From: Gammaproteobacteria bacterium
GTDB lineage: Bacteria; Pseudomonadota; Gammaproteobacteria; Pseudomonadales; Pseudomonadaceae
Direction of reading: 5' to 3'
DNA length: 64,000 nt
Assembly (NCBI GenBank): GCA_012728315.1
Contig: JAAYFI010000031.1
Coordinates: forward strand, 1-64,000
Of the stretch, positions 1-8,303 are shown in pieces (position 1 is the first letter of the stretch; each line of letters begins with the position of its first letter). The notes under the pieces were generated by a model. The model did not search any database. It was given only the letters and a program-made list of their open reading frames with translations, and was not told the DNA's origin. Made by a program: the position numbers and the translations under genes.

Positions 1-302
1 AAGTAGTACAGTTTCGCTTTACGAACATCACCACGACGCTTAACAGTAATGCTGTCAATCAGTGGGCTGTAAGTTTGGAACGTACGCTCAACGCCTACGC
101 CGCTAGAAATTTTACGAACAGTGAATGCACTGTTGATACCACGGTTACGCTTACCGATCACAACGCCTTCATAGGCCTGTAAACGCTGACGATCACCTTC
201 TTTTACTTTTACTTGAACAACTACAGTGTCACCCGCTGCGAATGCAGGGATTTCTTTGTTCATTTGTTCAGCTTCAAGCTGAAGAATAATTTTATTAGTC
301 AT
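1..302 (-). CDS. rplS: 50S ribosomal protein L19 (3' end beyond window)
   Basis: This is ribosomal protein L19, which sits at the 30S-50S interface of the ribosome. The frame reads from an ATG at 302 ([13 protein letters not shown]...) and contains typical L19 stretches such as [18 protein letters not shown] and [12 protein letters not shown]. It is preceded by an AGGAG Shine-Dalgarno. About 100 of the usual ~116 residues are present; the C-terminus runs off the left edge. It is the last gene of the classic rpsP-rimM-trmD-rplS order, and trmD lies 48 nt upstream. Confidence 0.97.
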   Translation of the reverse strand, partial: MTNKIILQLEAEQMNKEIPAFAAGDTVVVQVKVKEGDRQRLQAYEGVVIGKRNRGINSAFTVRKISSGVGVERTFQTYSPLIDSITVKRRGDVRKAKLYY

Positions 303-350
303 GCTGTGCTCCTGAAGGCAAATCCCTATGATTTACCATCGATACGTTAA

Positions 351-1094
351 TTAACTATCGTTCTGTTGGCGAAAGTACTCGTCCAACAGCATTTTCTCTT
401 CTCCAGAAAGCGAGCGGCTATCCAGAAGATCAGCGCGACGCTCTGCAGTTCGCCCTAAAGCTTGTTGCAATCGCCAGCGCCGGATATGTTCATGATTGCC
501 ACTCAGTAGCACTTCAGGAACATCTTTGCCTGCATACCTAACCGGTCGCGTGTAATGCGGGCAGTCGAGAAGACCATCGCTAAATGAATCTTCGAGTGCG
601 GAATCTGCATGGTTTAATGCCCCAGGCAGTAACCGCGTTACAGCATCAATTAACACCATTGCCGGCAGCTCACCACCCGACAACACATAGTCGCCAATTG
701 ACCATTCCTCATCGACGTAAGTTTCAATGAAACGCTCATCGATGCCTTCATAGCGCCCTGCAATGAGGATTAAAGCCTCCTCTTTTGCCAGTGCGCTGAC
801 CGCTGCCTGTTTCAGCTGACGGCCTTGCGGCGACAGGTAAATCACCTTAGCCGGCCCTCCAATCGACTGTTTAGCCGCAGCTAACGCGTCTTCTAGAGGC
901 TGGATCTTCATCACCATACCCGGACCACCACCGAAAGGTCGGTCATCCACTGTTTGGTGTCGATCCTCAGTAAAACTGCGGGGGTTCCAGCAATTAAGCT
1001 CGAGCAACCCTTGCTTTACTGCACGACTGGTAATGCCATACTCGGTAATCGCAACAAACATCTCAGGAAAGAGACTGATAACTTCAACGCGCAA
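351..1094 (-). CDS. trmD: tRNA (guanine37-N1)-methyltransferase TrmD
   Basis: TrmD methylates G37 next to the anticodon of a tRNA subset using S-adenosylmethionine, which prevents +1 frameshifting. The 247-residue protein has the SPOUT signatures: PFGGGPGM (53-60), [10 protein letters not shown] (112-121) and the knot segment [13 protein letters not shown] (132-144). Arg154 and Asp169 match the family's catalytic positions. The only sensible start is TTG at 1094: the in-frame TGA at 1106-1104 leaves just GTA, AAT and GCT before it, and the nearby ATG at 1099 is out of frame. It lies 12 nt after rimM, so it is probably translated from the same message at reduced efficiency. Confidence 0.95.
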   Translation of the reverse strand: MRVEVISLFPEMFVAITEYGITSRAVKQGLLELNCWNPRSFTEDRHQTVDDRPFGGGPGMVMKIQPLEDALAAAKQSIGGPAKVIYLSPQGRQLKQAAVSALAKEEALILIAGRYEGIDERFIETYVDEEWSIGDYVLSGGELPAMVLIDAVTRLLPGALNHADSALEDSFSDGLLDCPHYTRPVRYAGKDVPEVLLSGNHEHIRRWRLQQALGRTAERRADLLDSRSLSGEEKMLLDEYFRQQNDS

Positions 1095-1106
1095 AGCATT
1101 TACTCA

Positions 1107-1643
1107 TTAAAAATCTGCATCCCATTCGACATGCATCTCGCCTGCTGTCAAATCCACCGACTGCACACATTGCTGCGTATAAGGCAGCAAACGCTCCCGA
1201 TCATCTAAGCTGCCAGCACAGGGCTTAACAACAAGGACATCATTGGCGCCAGTCTCAAGTAAATGGTCAACAATCCCAAACAATTGCTGGTCTTGATTGA
1301 TCACCTTCAAACCTTCAAGTTGATGCCAGTAAAACTCATCACCTGCTAACTCAGGTAACTCACTGCGGTAGACACAAATCTCATAGCCGGTAAATGTTCG
1401 TGCAATTTCACGATCATCCAAACCTTCGATTTTTGCCACGAGCGACTTGCCTTGCAGACGACCGCTGGCCAACTTAACTTGCTTAACCTCTTGGTCACGA
1501 CGCAATTGCCAGACCGGATAATCAAGCAGATCTTCCATTGACTCAGTAAAAGAATGAACTTTTACTTCGCCACGCACCCCATGCACAGCACCAACTTTGC
1601 CGAGAACGACTAATTCATCTGTGACAGAAGGCGTTGTACTCAT
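1107..1643 (-). CDS. rimM: Ribosome maturation factor RimM
   Basis: RimM binds ribosomal protein S19 and assists maturation of the 30S head. The 178-residue product has the N-terminal RimM barrel (VLGKVGAVHGVRGEVKVHSFT) and a C-terminal PRC-barrel half (EFYWHQLEGLKV...). The start is placed at ATG 1643 rather than the in-frame TTG at 1649, because the ATG lies just after the rpsP stop at 1650 and begins the conserved N-terminus. It is the second gene of the rpsP-rimM-trmD-rplS operon. Confidence 0.95.
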   Translation of the reverse strand: MSTTPSVTDELVVLGKVGAVHGVRGEVKVHSFTESMEDLLDYPVWQLRRDQEVKQVKLASGRLQGKSLVAKIEGLDDREIARTFTGYEICVYRSELPELAGDEFYWHQLEGLKVINQDQQLFGIVDHLLETGANDVLVVKPCAGSLDDRERLLPYTQQCVQSVDLTAGEMHVEWDADF

Positions 1644-1649
1644 AACCAA

Positions 1650-1907
1650 TTAAGCAGTTGCTTGTTCGGCAGTAGCAGCTTTCAACAGTTGCGCAACGCG
1701 CTCTGAAGGCTGTGCACCTTGGCTTAACCAGTAGTTAGCACGCTCTTGGTTAACTGACAAACGCACTTCACCGCCCGTTGCGATCGGGTTGAAGAAGCCA
1801 ATGCGCTCAACAAAACGGCCATCACGAGCATTACGGCTGTTAGCCACGGTCAGATGGTAGAAAGGGCGCTTTTTAGAGCCACCACGAGCTAAACGAATAG
1901 TTACCAT
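1650..1907 (-). CDS. rpsP: 30S ribosomal protein S16
   Basis: S16 is a small-subunit protein needed for 30S assembly. The 85-residue protein starts [19 protein letters not shown] and carries the family block [18 protein letters not shown]. The reading frame is open further upstream, but ATG 1907 is the correct start because it begins the invariant S16 N-terminus and follows a GGAAAG Shine-Dalgarno. It is the first gene of the operon. ffh lies 126 nt upstream on the same strand. Confidence 0.97.
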   Translation of the reverse strand: MVTIRLARGGSKKRPFYHLTVANSRNARDGRFVERIGFFNPIATGGEVRLSVNQERANYWLSQGAQPSERVAQLLKAATAEQATA

Positions 1908-2033
1908 TAAAGTTCTTTCCTTTAAGTATTTTACCAACAAAACGAACCATAGACATGCATGGCCCGAAAGGCCGCATATTCTAAAGATTATCTACCACTT
2001 TGCATAGGCCTATTTTGCCTAGCGCAGCAGCTG

Positions 2034-3413
2034 TTACATCCGGGGCAGCTTACCCACGCCCGGTATCATCCCGCCAAGGCCACGCATCATCTTGCTCATG
2101 CCGCCTTTGCTGGTGAATTTCTTCATCATTTTTTGCATTTGTTTATGCTGTTTAATGAGTCGCCCTACATCCTGAACTTGGGTGCCTGAGCCCATCGCAA
2201 TACGGCGACGGCGCGAGCCGCTGATTATATCAGGATCTCGGCGCTCAGCAGGAGTCATTGAATTAATAATCGACTCCATCTGCTTAAATTGTTTTTCTGC
2301 TGCGCCTTGGGCGCCGGCCATTTGTGACAGATTGACACCGCCCATATTTGGCATTTTTTCGAGCAGACCACCCATGCCACCCATTTTGTTCATTTGCTGT
2401 AACTGATCACGGAAGTCTTCTAAATCAAAGCCCTTACCTTTTTTCAGTTTTTTCGTCAGTTTCTCAGCTTTTTCTTTATCAATGGTTTGTTCGGCTTGCT
2501 CAATTAAGCTCAGAACATCACCCATGCCTAAAATGCGCGAAGCAATGCGGTCAGGATGGAAGGGATCTAAGGCATCGGTTTTTTCACCCATACCCAAAAA
2601 CTTAATCGGCTTACCAGTAATGGCGCGTACCGACAGCGCCGCACCACCACGGGCATCACCGTCGACTTTAGTTAACACCACACCGGTTAGCGGCAAGGCA
2701 TCATTAAAGGCTTTGGCGGTATTGGCCGCATCTTGACCGGTCATGGCATCAACCACAAACAGCGTCTCAATCGGATTGATCGCCGCATGCAACTGACTGA
2801 TTTCCGCCATCATCTCAGCATCAATAGCTAAACGACCAGCGGTATCCACCAACACCACATCAATAAATTTCAGCTTGGCTTCTTTAATCGCCGCCAAGGC
2901 AATGTCTTGCGGCTTTTGACTGATATCAGATGGGAAGAAGGTTACGCCGACTTCATTAGCCAAGGTTTCCAACTGCTTAATCGCCGCAGGGCGATAAACG
3001 TCAGCCGAGACCACCATTACACTTTTCTTTTTGCGCTCTTTTAAGAAGCGCGCCAGCTTACCAACGGTGGTGGTTTTACCCGCACCTTGCAAACCTGCCA
3101 TCAGTATCACCGCTGGCGGAGCAGCATTGAGCGCCAAGTCTTCGTTGGCAGCCCCCATTAAACTTTCCAGCTCAGCCTGAACAATTTTAATAAAGGCTTG
3201 GCCTGGCGATAGACTGCGAGACACCTCAGTACCCACCGCACGGTCGCGCACCGAGTTAACAAAGTCTTTCACCACCGGCAAGGCCACATCAGCCTCAAGC
3301 AACGCCATGCGCACTTCACGTAAGGTGTCTTTGATATTGTCTTCACTCAGACGCGCTTTACCAGTGACATGGCGTAGCGTCTGCGCAAGGCGATCGGAGA
3401 GATTGTCGAACAT
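2034..3413 (-). CDS. ffh: Signal recognition particle protein Ffh (SRP54)
   Basis: Ffh is the GTPase of the signal recognition particle; with 4.5S RNA it delivers nascent inner-membrane proteins to FtsY. The 459 residues show the N domain (1-90), the G domain with GLQGAGKTTT (107-116), DTAGRL (190-195) and TKVD (248-251), and a Met-rich M domain (from about 300) with many MGGM/KMMKKF-like stretches that bind signal peptides and RNA. The length is normal. It is on the same strand as rpsP downstream, and maf is divergent upstream. Confidence 0.97.
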   Translation of the reverse strand: MFDNLSDRLAQTLRHVTGKARLSEDNIKDTLREVRMALLEADVALPVVKDFVNSVRDRAVGTEVSRSLSPGQAFIKIVQAELESLMGAANEDLALNAAPPAVILMAGLQGAGKTTTVGKLARFLKERKKKSVMVVSADVYRPAAIKQLETLANEVGVTFFPSDISQKPQDIALAAIKEAKLKFIDVVLVDTAGRLAIDAEMMAEISQLHAAINPIETLFVVDAMTGQDAANTAKAFNDALPLTGVVLTKVDGDARGGAALSVRAITGKPIKFLGMGEKTDALDPFHPDRIASRILGMGDVLSLIEQAEQTIDKEKAEKLTKKLKKGKGFDLEDFRDQLQQMNKMGGMGGLLEKMPNMGGVNLSQMAGAQGAAEKQFKQMESIINSMTPAERRDPDIISGSRRRRIAMGSGTQVQDVGRLIKQHKQMQKMMKKFTSKGGMSKMMRGLGGMIPGVGKLPRM

Positions 3414-3471
3414 GCAAAGTCCTCAACATGGGGAGGCAGCAAGAGTGCGCCAGCCTATTTAATACTGACTC

Positions 3472-3477
3472 ATTATA
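3472..3477 (-). promoter_or_regulatory. Putative -10 element upstream of ffh
   Basis: On the minus strand this hexamer reads TATAAT, about 60 nt before the ffh ATG. The -35 region is poorly conserved (a TGTAAC-like sequence about 18 nt upstream). The 173-bp gap between divergent ffh and maf holds no gene; a weaker TTGTTA/TATAAC pair on the plus strand could serve maf. These are sequence matches only. Confidence 0.4.
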
Positions 3478-3586
3478 AATTGCTGCAAAACGGTTGTTAC
3501 AATAATCGACAGAGTATAACTGATCCTGCGACACTCGACAGCGCCCTGCAGTCAGTTCGCGCAAATTACTTCACTCAAGGAATAGC

Positions 3587-4177
3587 ATGCCCTCTACAAA
3601 CCCACCCCTGTTACTGGCATCCAGCTCACCCTATCGCCGCGAACTCTTAGCACGCTTGCAACTGCCATTTATCTGGCACAGCCCAGAGATTGACGAAGCG
3701 CCCCTGCCTGATGAAACGGCTCTGGCGCTTGTGCAACGCTTGGCATTAAGCAAAGCCCGCGCTTTAGTCGATGCCTACCCTGAACACATCATTATCGGTT
3801 CAGATCAAGTCGCGGTACTGGATGGACGCATCATTGGCAAGCCGCAGCACGCTGCAGGCGCTTTTCAGCAACTGCGCGCAGCCAGTGGGCGTCGTCTTAT
3901 GTTTTTAACTGCAGTCGCAGTGATTGATCCTCAGCGCTCCACTGAGCAGGTCGACTGCGTACCTTTTAGCGTGCATTTTCGCCAATTAAGCGATGCGCAA
4001 ATTATGCGCTATATCGACAAAGAACAACCTTTTGATTGCGCCGGCAGCTTTAAATCAGAAGGATTAGGCGTGAGTTTATTTCAAGCAACCGAAGGCAGCG
4101 ACGCCACCAGTTTAGTTGGCTTACCGCTGATTCGTCTGTGCGATATGCTCAACGCCTGCGGAATTAGCGTGCCCTAA
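3587..4177 (+). CDS. Maf/YceF-type nucleoside triphosphate pyrophosphatase
   Basis: Maf proteins hydrolyse non-canonical nucleoside triphosphates to monophosphates. The 196-residue protein has the N-terminal loop ASSSPYRREL (11-20), SDQVA around Asp73, GKPQ (84-87) and the late motif FDCAGSFKSEGLG. The sequence looks closest to the YceF subgroup (7-methyl-GTP), since dTTP-specific YhdE proteins carry a different SDT-type signature; this subgroup call is inference. An AAGGA Shine-Dalgarno precedes ATG 3587. It is a single gene, convergent with ybaN. Confidence 0.9.
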   Translation: MPSTNPPLLLASSSPYRRELLARLQLPFIWHSPEIDEAPLPDETALALVQRLALSKARALVDAYPEHIIIGSDQVAVLDGRIIGKPQHAAGAFQQLRAASGRRLMFLTAVAVIDPQRSTEQVDCVPFSVHFRQLSDAQIMRYIDKEQPFDCAGSFKSEGLGVSLFQATEGSDATSLVGLPLIRLCDMLNACGISVP

Positions 4178-4194
4178 AGTATTGATCCAGCAAG

Positions 4195-4244
4195 AAAACC
4201 TGCCGACACTCACTTGAGTATGAGATTTATAAAGTGCGGGTTTT
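4195..4244. terminator. Possible bidirectional terminator between maf and ybaN
   Basis: AAAACCTGC (4195-4203) pairs with GCGGGTTTT (4236-4244) with one mismatch. A/T runs lie on both outer flanks, as expected for a shared terminator between two convergent genes. The hairpin overlaps the last codons of ybaN and has a long loop, so the call is tentative. Confidence 0.35.
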
Positions 4245-4625
4245 CTGTTTGAGGATATAGACAGTCACACAAACAGCGCTGATCAACATAAACACACGCA
4301 CCCACAGCAAAGGCACAAGCCATATGGAAAAACTGATGCTCGCCCACATCAATACGAGCGCCCAGATTTTACCTTTCAACGGCAAACCTTCACCGTCTAA
4401 ATAGTCACGCACCCAAGGCCCCAGCTTTGGGTGCAACACCAACCATAAATAGAAACGTTTGGAACTGCGCGCAAAACAGGCGGCAGCCAATAACAGAAAA
4501 GGTGTAGTGGGCAAGACTGGCAAGAAAATACCGATCACACCCAAAACAACACTGAGGCAACCACAAGCAAACAATATGTAACGCAGCGTGCGACTGCGTG
4601 CTTGCTGCTGCCGTAGTTCAGGCAT
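4227..4625 (-). CDS. ybaN: YbaN family (DUF454) inner-membrane protein
   Basis: This is a 132-residue inner-membrane protein of the DUF454/YbaN family, whose function is unknown. Two or three hydrophobic segments are visible: about 16-48 (LFACGCLSVVLGVIGIFLP followed by TTPFLLLAAACFARSS) and about 87-125. The LPTTPFLLLAAACF block is the family hallmark. It lies 9 nt downstream of the yecA-like gene and is probably cotranscribed with it. The assignment to the family is firm; the molecular role is not known. Confidence 0.85.
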   Translation of the reverse strand: MPELRQQQARSRTLRYILFACGCLSVVLGVIGIFLPVLPTTPFLLLAAACFARSSKRFYLWLVLHPKLGPWVRDYLDGEGLPLKGKIWALVLMWASISFSIWLVPLLWVRVFMLISAVCVTVYILKQKTRTL

Positions 4626-4634
4626 TACACCCTA

Positions 4635-5219
4635 TCAGTGACGCGGCTTGAGTAGCACCGGCTTTTCTTCAGGCGCTTGGCATAACAAAAACAGCGCGGT
4701 GAGCACTTCAGGAATCTGCTCAACCATGCTATCGACCAAATCAAAATCTTTAGCGATTTCAGCAAAATCTGGCTGCTCATCAAACAAACCCGAAGCAACC
4801 ATAATGGGCAGTAACAACTCGCTGACTTCGTCTTCAGCATCTTCAAACCAAACGTCTTCACGTAAAAAGATGCCTTCCATAAAGCCAACACACCAGCCAC
4901 GCAGATCAGAATCGTCAGGCTCATCACCCAAGTCCAACTCACATGGCAGCACCATATCATCGTCGCTCGCTAACTGCCGCTCAATTTGTGCCTTTAGCTG
5001 TAACAGCCCTGCAACAATGTCAGCTTCTTCATCAGCATCACGATACGCCGGCGGCTCAGCAAATAAAGCATCAATCCACTCTTCTGCTGGCACAGCCTCA
5101 GGACAAATGGAAAGCGCGGTTAAATAGCCATGTGCGGCAATATAATCAAGCGCCTCGTCATGCAGTTCGTCAGCATCGAGGAAAGCTTGCAGTCGGGTCA
5201 TTTGCTCAGCGAGGGACAT
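4635..5219 (-). CDS. UPF0149 / YecA-like protein
   Basis: This is a 194-residue acidic protein of the UPF0149 (YgfB/YecA) family. Family features are the opening LAEQMTRLQAFLDADELHDEALDYIAAHGYLTALSI-type helices and the motif RGWCVGFMEGI (near residue 115). It lacks the C-terminal SEC-C zinc motif found in long YecA proteins. No biochemical role can be inferred from sequence. It heads a two-gene unit with ybaN and is divergent from recQ. Confidence 0.8.
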   Translation of the reverse strand: MSLAEQMTRLQAFLDADELHDEALDYIAAHGYLTALSICPEAVPAEEWIDALFAEPPAYRDADEEADIVAGLLQLKAQIERQLASDDDMVLPCELDLGDEPDDSDLRGWCVGFMEGIFLREDVWFEDAEDEVSELLLPIMVASGLFDEQPDFAEIAKDFDLVDSMVEQIPEVLTALFLLCQAPEEKPVLLKPRH

Positions 5220-5319
5220 GCGTGATTACCATAAAAAGAAAATTGAAAGCTGATTGTAGTCCAGCTCTGCCATAACAGCTAGGGATTGACGCCATGTTCC
5301 TTGCCTGTACAGCTAAAGA

Positions 5320-5349
5320 TTCAGTTATATACTGAATTACGCGTATAAT
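5320..5349 (+). promoter_or_regulatory. recQ promoter with overlapping inverted repeat
   Basis: A consensus TATAAT (5344-5349) lies 24 nt before the recQ ATG. Just upstream, TTCAGT-N5-ACTGAA (5320-5336) forms an inverted repeat with perfect 6-bp arms, covering the spacer and the weak -35 region. This is the position expected for a repressor operator. It does not match the LexA pattern CTG-N10-CAG, and the binding protein is unknown. Confidence 0.5.
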
Positions 5350-5373
5350 GCACGGCTTGATTTGGAGAATGGC

Positions 5374-7518
5374 ATGCAAGATCAGGCGTTACAAACGCTA
5401 AAAAGTGTTTTTGGCTATGATGCATTTCGTGGTCATCAGTCGGCAATTATTCAACGTATTTGTGCAGGCGATGATGCGCTTGTGTTGATGCCTACCGGTG
5501 GCGGAAAATCCCTCTGCTATCAATTACCTGCACTATTATTCGATGGCTTAACCGTTGTCGTTTCACCCCTGATCGCGCTGATGCAAGATCAGGTAGCCAG
5601 CCTTGAAGAGTTAGGCATCCCGGCTGCCGCTCTTAACTCGTCACTGAGTAACGATGAGCAGCGTGAGATTGCCGATCGCCTGCGTCGCCATGAAATCAAA
5701 CTACTGTATTTAGCCCCTGAGCGCTTAGTACAGCCGCGCATGCTGGCGTTTCTACAACACTTGCCCATCAGTCTGTTTGCCATTGATGAAGCGCACTGTG
5801 TTTCGCAGTGGGGTCATGATTTTCGCCCTGAGTATTTGCAACTGGGTCAACTGGCTGAACTCTTCCCGAATGTGCCACGTATCGCGCTCACCGCCACGGC
5901 CGACAAGCGCACTCGCGACGAAATCATCCAGCGTTTGCACTTACAAAAAGCTGAATGCTTTCTCTCAAGTTTTGACCGCCCTAATATTTTTTATCGCATC
6001 ACACCTAAAGATAACCCTCGCAAACAATTATTGGACTTTTTAGCGCAACGCAAAGGCGACGCCGGCATAGTGTATTGCCTATCACGCAAAAGCGTTGAAG
6101 CCACTGCCGAGTTTCTCAGCAACCAAGGTTTTCCTGCGCTCCCCTACCATGCGGGTCTCGACAGCGAATTACGCGCCGCGCACCAAACACGCTTTCTCAA
6201 TGAAGAAGGCCTCATTATGGTAGCGACAATCGCTTTTGGGATGGGCATTGATAAATCCAACGTGCGCTTTGTGGCTCATCTCGACCTACCTAAATCTTTA
6301 GAGGCCTATTACCAAGAAACAGGCCGCGCAGGACGTGACGGCCTACCCGCCGAGGCTTGGATGGTCTACGGCTTACAAGATGTGCTGATGTTAAAGCAAA
6401 TGCTCGCCAACTCGGAAGGTGATGAGCGGCATAAGCGTGTTGAGCAACACAAACTGGAAGCCATGCTCGCTTTATGCGAAGAAACACGCTGTCGACGCCA
6501 AGCCTTACTGGCCTATTTTGACGAAAACCTTGCTCAACCTTGCGGGCATTGCGACAACTGCATTGACAGCATTGAAACTTGGGATGCGACTGAGGCAGCC
6601 CGCCAAGCTTTGTCGGCCATTTACCGTACCGGCCAACGTTATGGTGTCGGTTATTTATCTGATGTTTTGCAAGGGCGTGAAAATGACCGTGTACGCGCCC
6701 TAGGTCACCAGCATTTAAGCGTCTTTGGTATAGGTAAAACGCTCAACGATCATCAATGGCGCTCACTGTTTCGGCAGCTGGTTGCCCGCAACCTGATTGA
6801 TGTCGACGTCGAAGGTTTTGGCGGCTTGCGGCTGACCGAAAGTTGCCGGCCATTATTACGCGGTGAAACCACGCTATTGCTGCGCCGTGACCTTAGCTCT
6901 CAAACCCGCCCTGCGCGCAGCAGTAGCCAAGCCAGCCAACTGGTACGCAGCCATGAGCGCGAGATGTGGGAAGCATTACGCGCTTTACGTCGCCAGCTCG
7001 CACAAGAACATAGCGTGCCGCCTTACGTTATCTTCCCGGACTCAACCCTGTTAGACATGCTGCGCGAACAACCGGAAGACTTAGCCGATATGGCACAGAT
7101 CAGTGGTGTTGGCGCACGCAAACTGGAGCGCTACGGGGCGGCCTTCTTAAAAGTTTTGAATCAACACGACAGTCCAAAGAGTACACCAACACCCAGCAGC
7201 CAAGATTTACGACACGAGCTGGTAACCTTAGCACGTAGCGGAATGACCCCAGAGCAAATAGCGCAGCACATGCAATGCAGTCTGAAGAATGTCTACAGCT
7301 TAATGGCACAAGCCATTGCGAGTAACCTATTAAGTCTTGAACAGGCCTTGGACTTGCCCGAAGAGCTGCTCGGCGATATCCAAGATGCTTTTTTACAAGG
7401 AGAAGGCGAACTGCCGAGCGTTGCCAGTATCGCCGAGCAATTCACCCCGGAAATCGAAGAGGGCGTGTTGTATTGCGTACGCGCAGCTTTGCAAGCTGAA
7501 TTTGGCAACATGGTTTGA
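5374..7518 (+). CDS. recQ: ATP-dependent DNA helicase RecQ
   Basis: RecQ is a 3'-5' superfamily 2 helicase of the RecF recombination-repair pathway. With the start at ATG 5374 (a GGAG Shine-Dalgarno precedes it; the in-frame TTG at 5362 is less likely) it has 714 residues. Walker A MPTGGGKS is at 39-46, DEAH at 138-141, and the aromatic-rich loop SQWGHDFRP follows. Helicase motif VI is [10 protein letters not shown]. The RQC zinc cysteines are C373, C390, C393 and C396. An HRDC domain spans about 505-590, and the last ~95 residues form an extra helix-turn-helix domain ([20 protein letters not shown]). Confidence 0.97.
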   Translation: MQDQALQTLKSVFGYDAFRGHQSAIIQRICAGDDALVLMPTGGGKSLCYQLPALLFDGLTVVVSPLIALMQDQVASLEELGIPAAALNSSLSNDEQREIADRLRRHEIKLLYLAPERLVQPRMLAFLQHLPISLFAIDEAHCVSQWGHDFRPEYLQLGQLAELFPNVPRIALTATADKRTRDEIIQRLHLQKAECFLSSFDRPNIFYRITPKDNPRKQLLDFLAQRKGDAGIVYCLSRKSVEATAEFLSNQGFPALPYHAGLDSELRAAHQTRFLNEEGLIMVATIAFGMGIDKSNVRFVAHLDLPKSLEAYYQETGRAGRDGLPAEAWMVYGLQDVLMLKQMLANSEGDERHKRVEQHKLEAMLALCEETRCRRQALLAYFDENLAQPCGHCDNCIDSIETWDATEAARQALSAIYRTGQRYGVGYLSDVLQGRENDRVRALGHQHLSVFGIGKTLNDHQWRSLFRQLVARNLIDVDVEGFGGLRLTESCRPLLRGETTLLLRRDLSSQTRPARSSSQASQLVRSHEREMWEALRALRRQLAQEHSVPPYVIFPDSTLLDMLREQPEDLADMAQISGVGARKLERYGAAFLKVLNQHDSPKSTPTPSSQDLRHELVTLARSGMTPEQIAQHMQCSLKNVYSLMAQAIASNLLSLEQALDLPEELLGDIQDAFLQGEGELPSVASIAEQFTPEIEEGVLYCVRAALQAEFGNMV

Positions 7519-7523
7519 CATCC

Positions 7524-7791
7524 TCACTGCCCTAAAGAGACGGTGATGCCTACTGTTAGACAGCCATGCTCGACCGCGAGAATGTTCTGTGCTGCATTAA
7601 CATCAAAGTTGTGCGTGGCACCACAGGCACTGCACGCCCATTGAAAAACGCGGCGATTTGTCACAGTCTTCATTGACTTGCATCAAGTCATAACTTAGGT
7701 GCTTCTTGAATACTGCCCATGACGCGCTTGCATTGCAATAGCCCATAACCTTCCCGGGTACGTGTCTATTTTGTAATGTTTTGCGCGTCAT
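7524..7791 (-). pseudogene. Decayed TnpB (IS200/IS605-type) C-terminal remnant
   Basis: On the minus strand, ending at a TGA at 7526-7524, one frame reads FQWACSACGATHNFDVNAAQ followed by NILAVEHG. This is the zinc-ribbon plus RuvC-III tail typical of TnpB/IS1341-type proteins. Slightly upstream, in another frame, is SASWAVFKKHLSYDLM, resembling the preceding conserved TnpB helix. The two pieces are out of frame and closer together than in an intact TnpB, so the remnant is frameshifted and internally deleted. No tnpA or element end is apparent. It lies immediately after recQ. Confidence 0.7.
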
Positions 7792-7817
7792 TTAATTTCT
7801 ACTGCTACATCTTGAAA

Positions 7818-7834
7818 CAGTATTTAAAATACTG
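7818..7834. repeat. 17-bp perfect inverted repeat
   Basis: CAGTATTT-A-AAATACTG is a perfect palindrome with 8-bp arms and a single central base. It lies between the TnpB remnant and the DGC gene, just before a terminator. It could be an operator or part of the end of the lost mobile element. Nothing in the sequence decides between these. Confidence 0.45.
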
Positions 7835-7841
7835 GATTTTG

Positions 7842-7874
7842 TGCGTCTTGATGGTCATCAAGGCGCATTTTTTT
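7842..7874 (+). terminator. Rho-independent terminator
   Basis: TGCGTCTTGATG (7842-7853) and CATCAAGGCGCA (7856-7867) form a 12-bp stem with one G-U/mismatch and a 2-nt tip. A run of seven T residues (7868-7874) follows. It probably ends transcription coming from recQ, before the DGC gene at 7923. Confidence 0.7.
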
Positions 7875-7922
7875 CGAGCATGCCACACTGCAATCCCATG
7901 CCTTGGTAAGCAGAGGCTCGCC

Positions 7923-8303
7923 ATGTCCAGTACTCAGAAACCTTTAATTTACTCATGCTCAGGCTGTTCAAATGTTGCCCAACTGGCCAACACTCTGGCG
8001 GTACGCATTGATCGTGCAGGGCTTGCAGAGATGTCATGCATCGCAGGGGTTGGTGGTGACGTCAAAGCTTTAGTGAAAAAAGCTCAGGAACAGCGCCCCG
8101 TTTTAGTGATTGACGGCTGCCATTTACACTGCGCTAAAGCTTGCCTAGAGCGCCACAATGTACAACCCAGCATGCATATCACTCTCAGTGATTTTGGCTT
8201 GCGTAAACGCTATGGCGAAGACTGCTCTGCAGAGCAAGCCGATCAGCTCTTTATTGAATTGAGCGACATCATTGCCAGCGACCGTTTATCTAAGCAAAGT
8301 TAA
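7923..8303 (+). CDS. DGC-domain putative zinc-binding protein
   Basis: This is a 126-residue cytoplasmic protein of the DGC family (named for a conserved Asp-Gly-Cys). Visible cysteines are the pair CSGC (12, 15), Cys39, and the hallmark DGCHLHCAKAC (64-74, cysteines 66, 70, 74), consistent with metal binding. The start is ATG 7923; the frame is open 49 codons further upstream, but that part runs through the terminator and palindrome and looks non-coding. The 3' end overlaps the convergent ribD by 4 nt. The family's function is unknown to me. Confidence 0.75.
   Translation: MSSTQKPLIYSCSGCSNVAQLANTLAVRIDRAGLAEMSCIAGVGGDVKALVKKAQEQRPVLVIDGCHLHCAKACLERHNVQPSMHITLSDFGLRKRYGEDCSAEQADQLFIELSDIIASDRLSKQS

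Noticed and set aside
4635-5219. YgfB regulator linked to beta-lactam resistance
   Set aside because: That paralogue normally sits beside pepP in Pseudomonas; this copy lies next to recQ and ybaN, so only the wider UPF0149 family can be stated.
7776-7922. N-terminal extension of the DGC protein by 49 codons
   Set aside because: The extension contains the palindrome and a rho-independent terminator and has no family similarity; ATG 7923 is the natural start.
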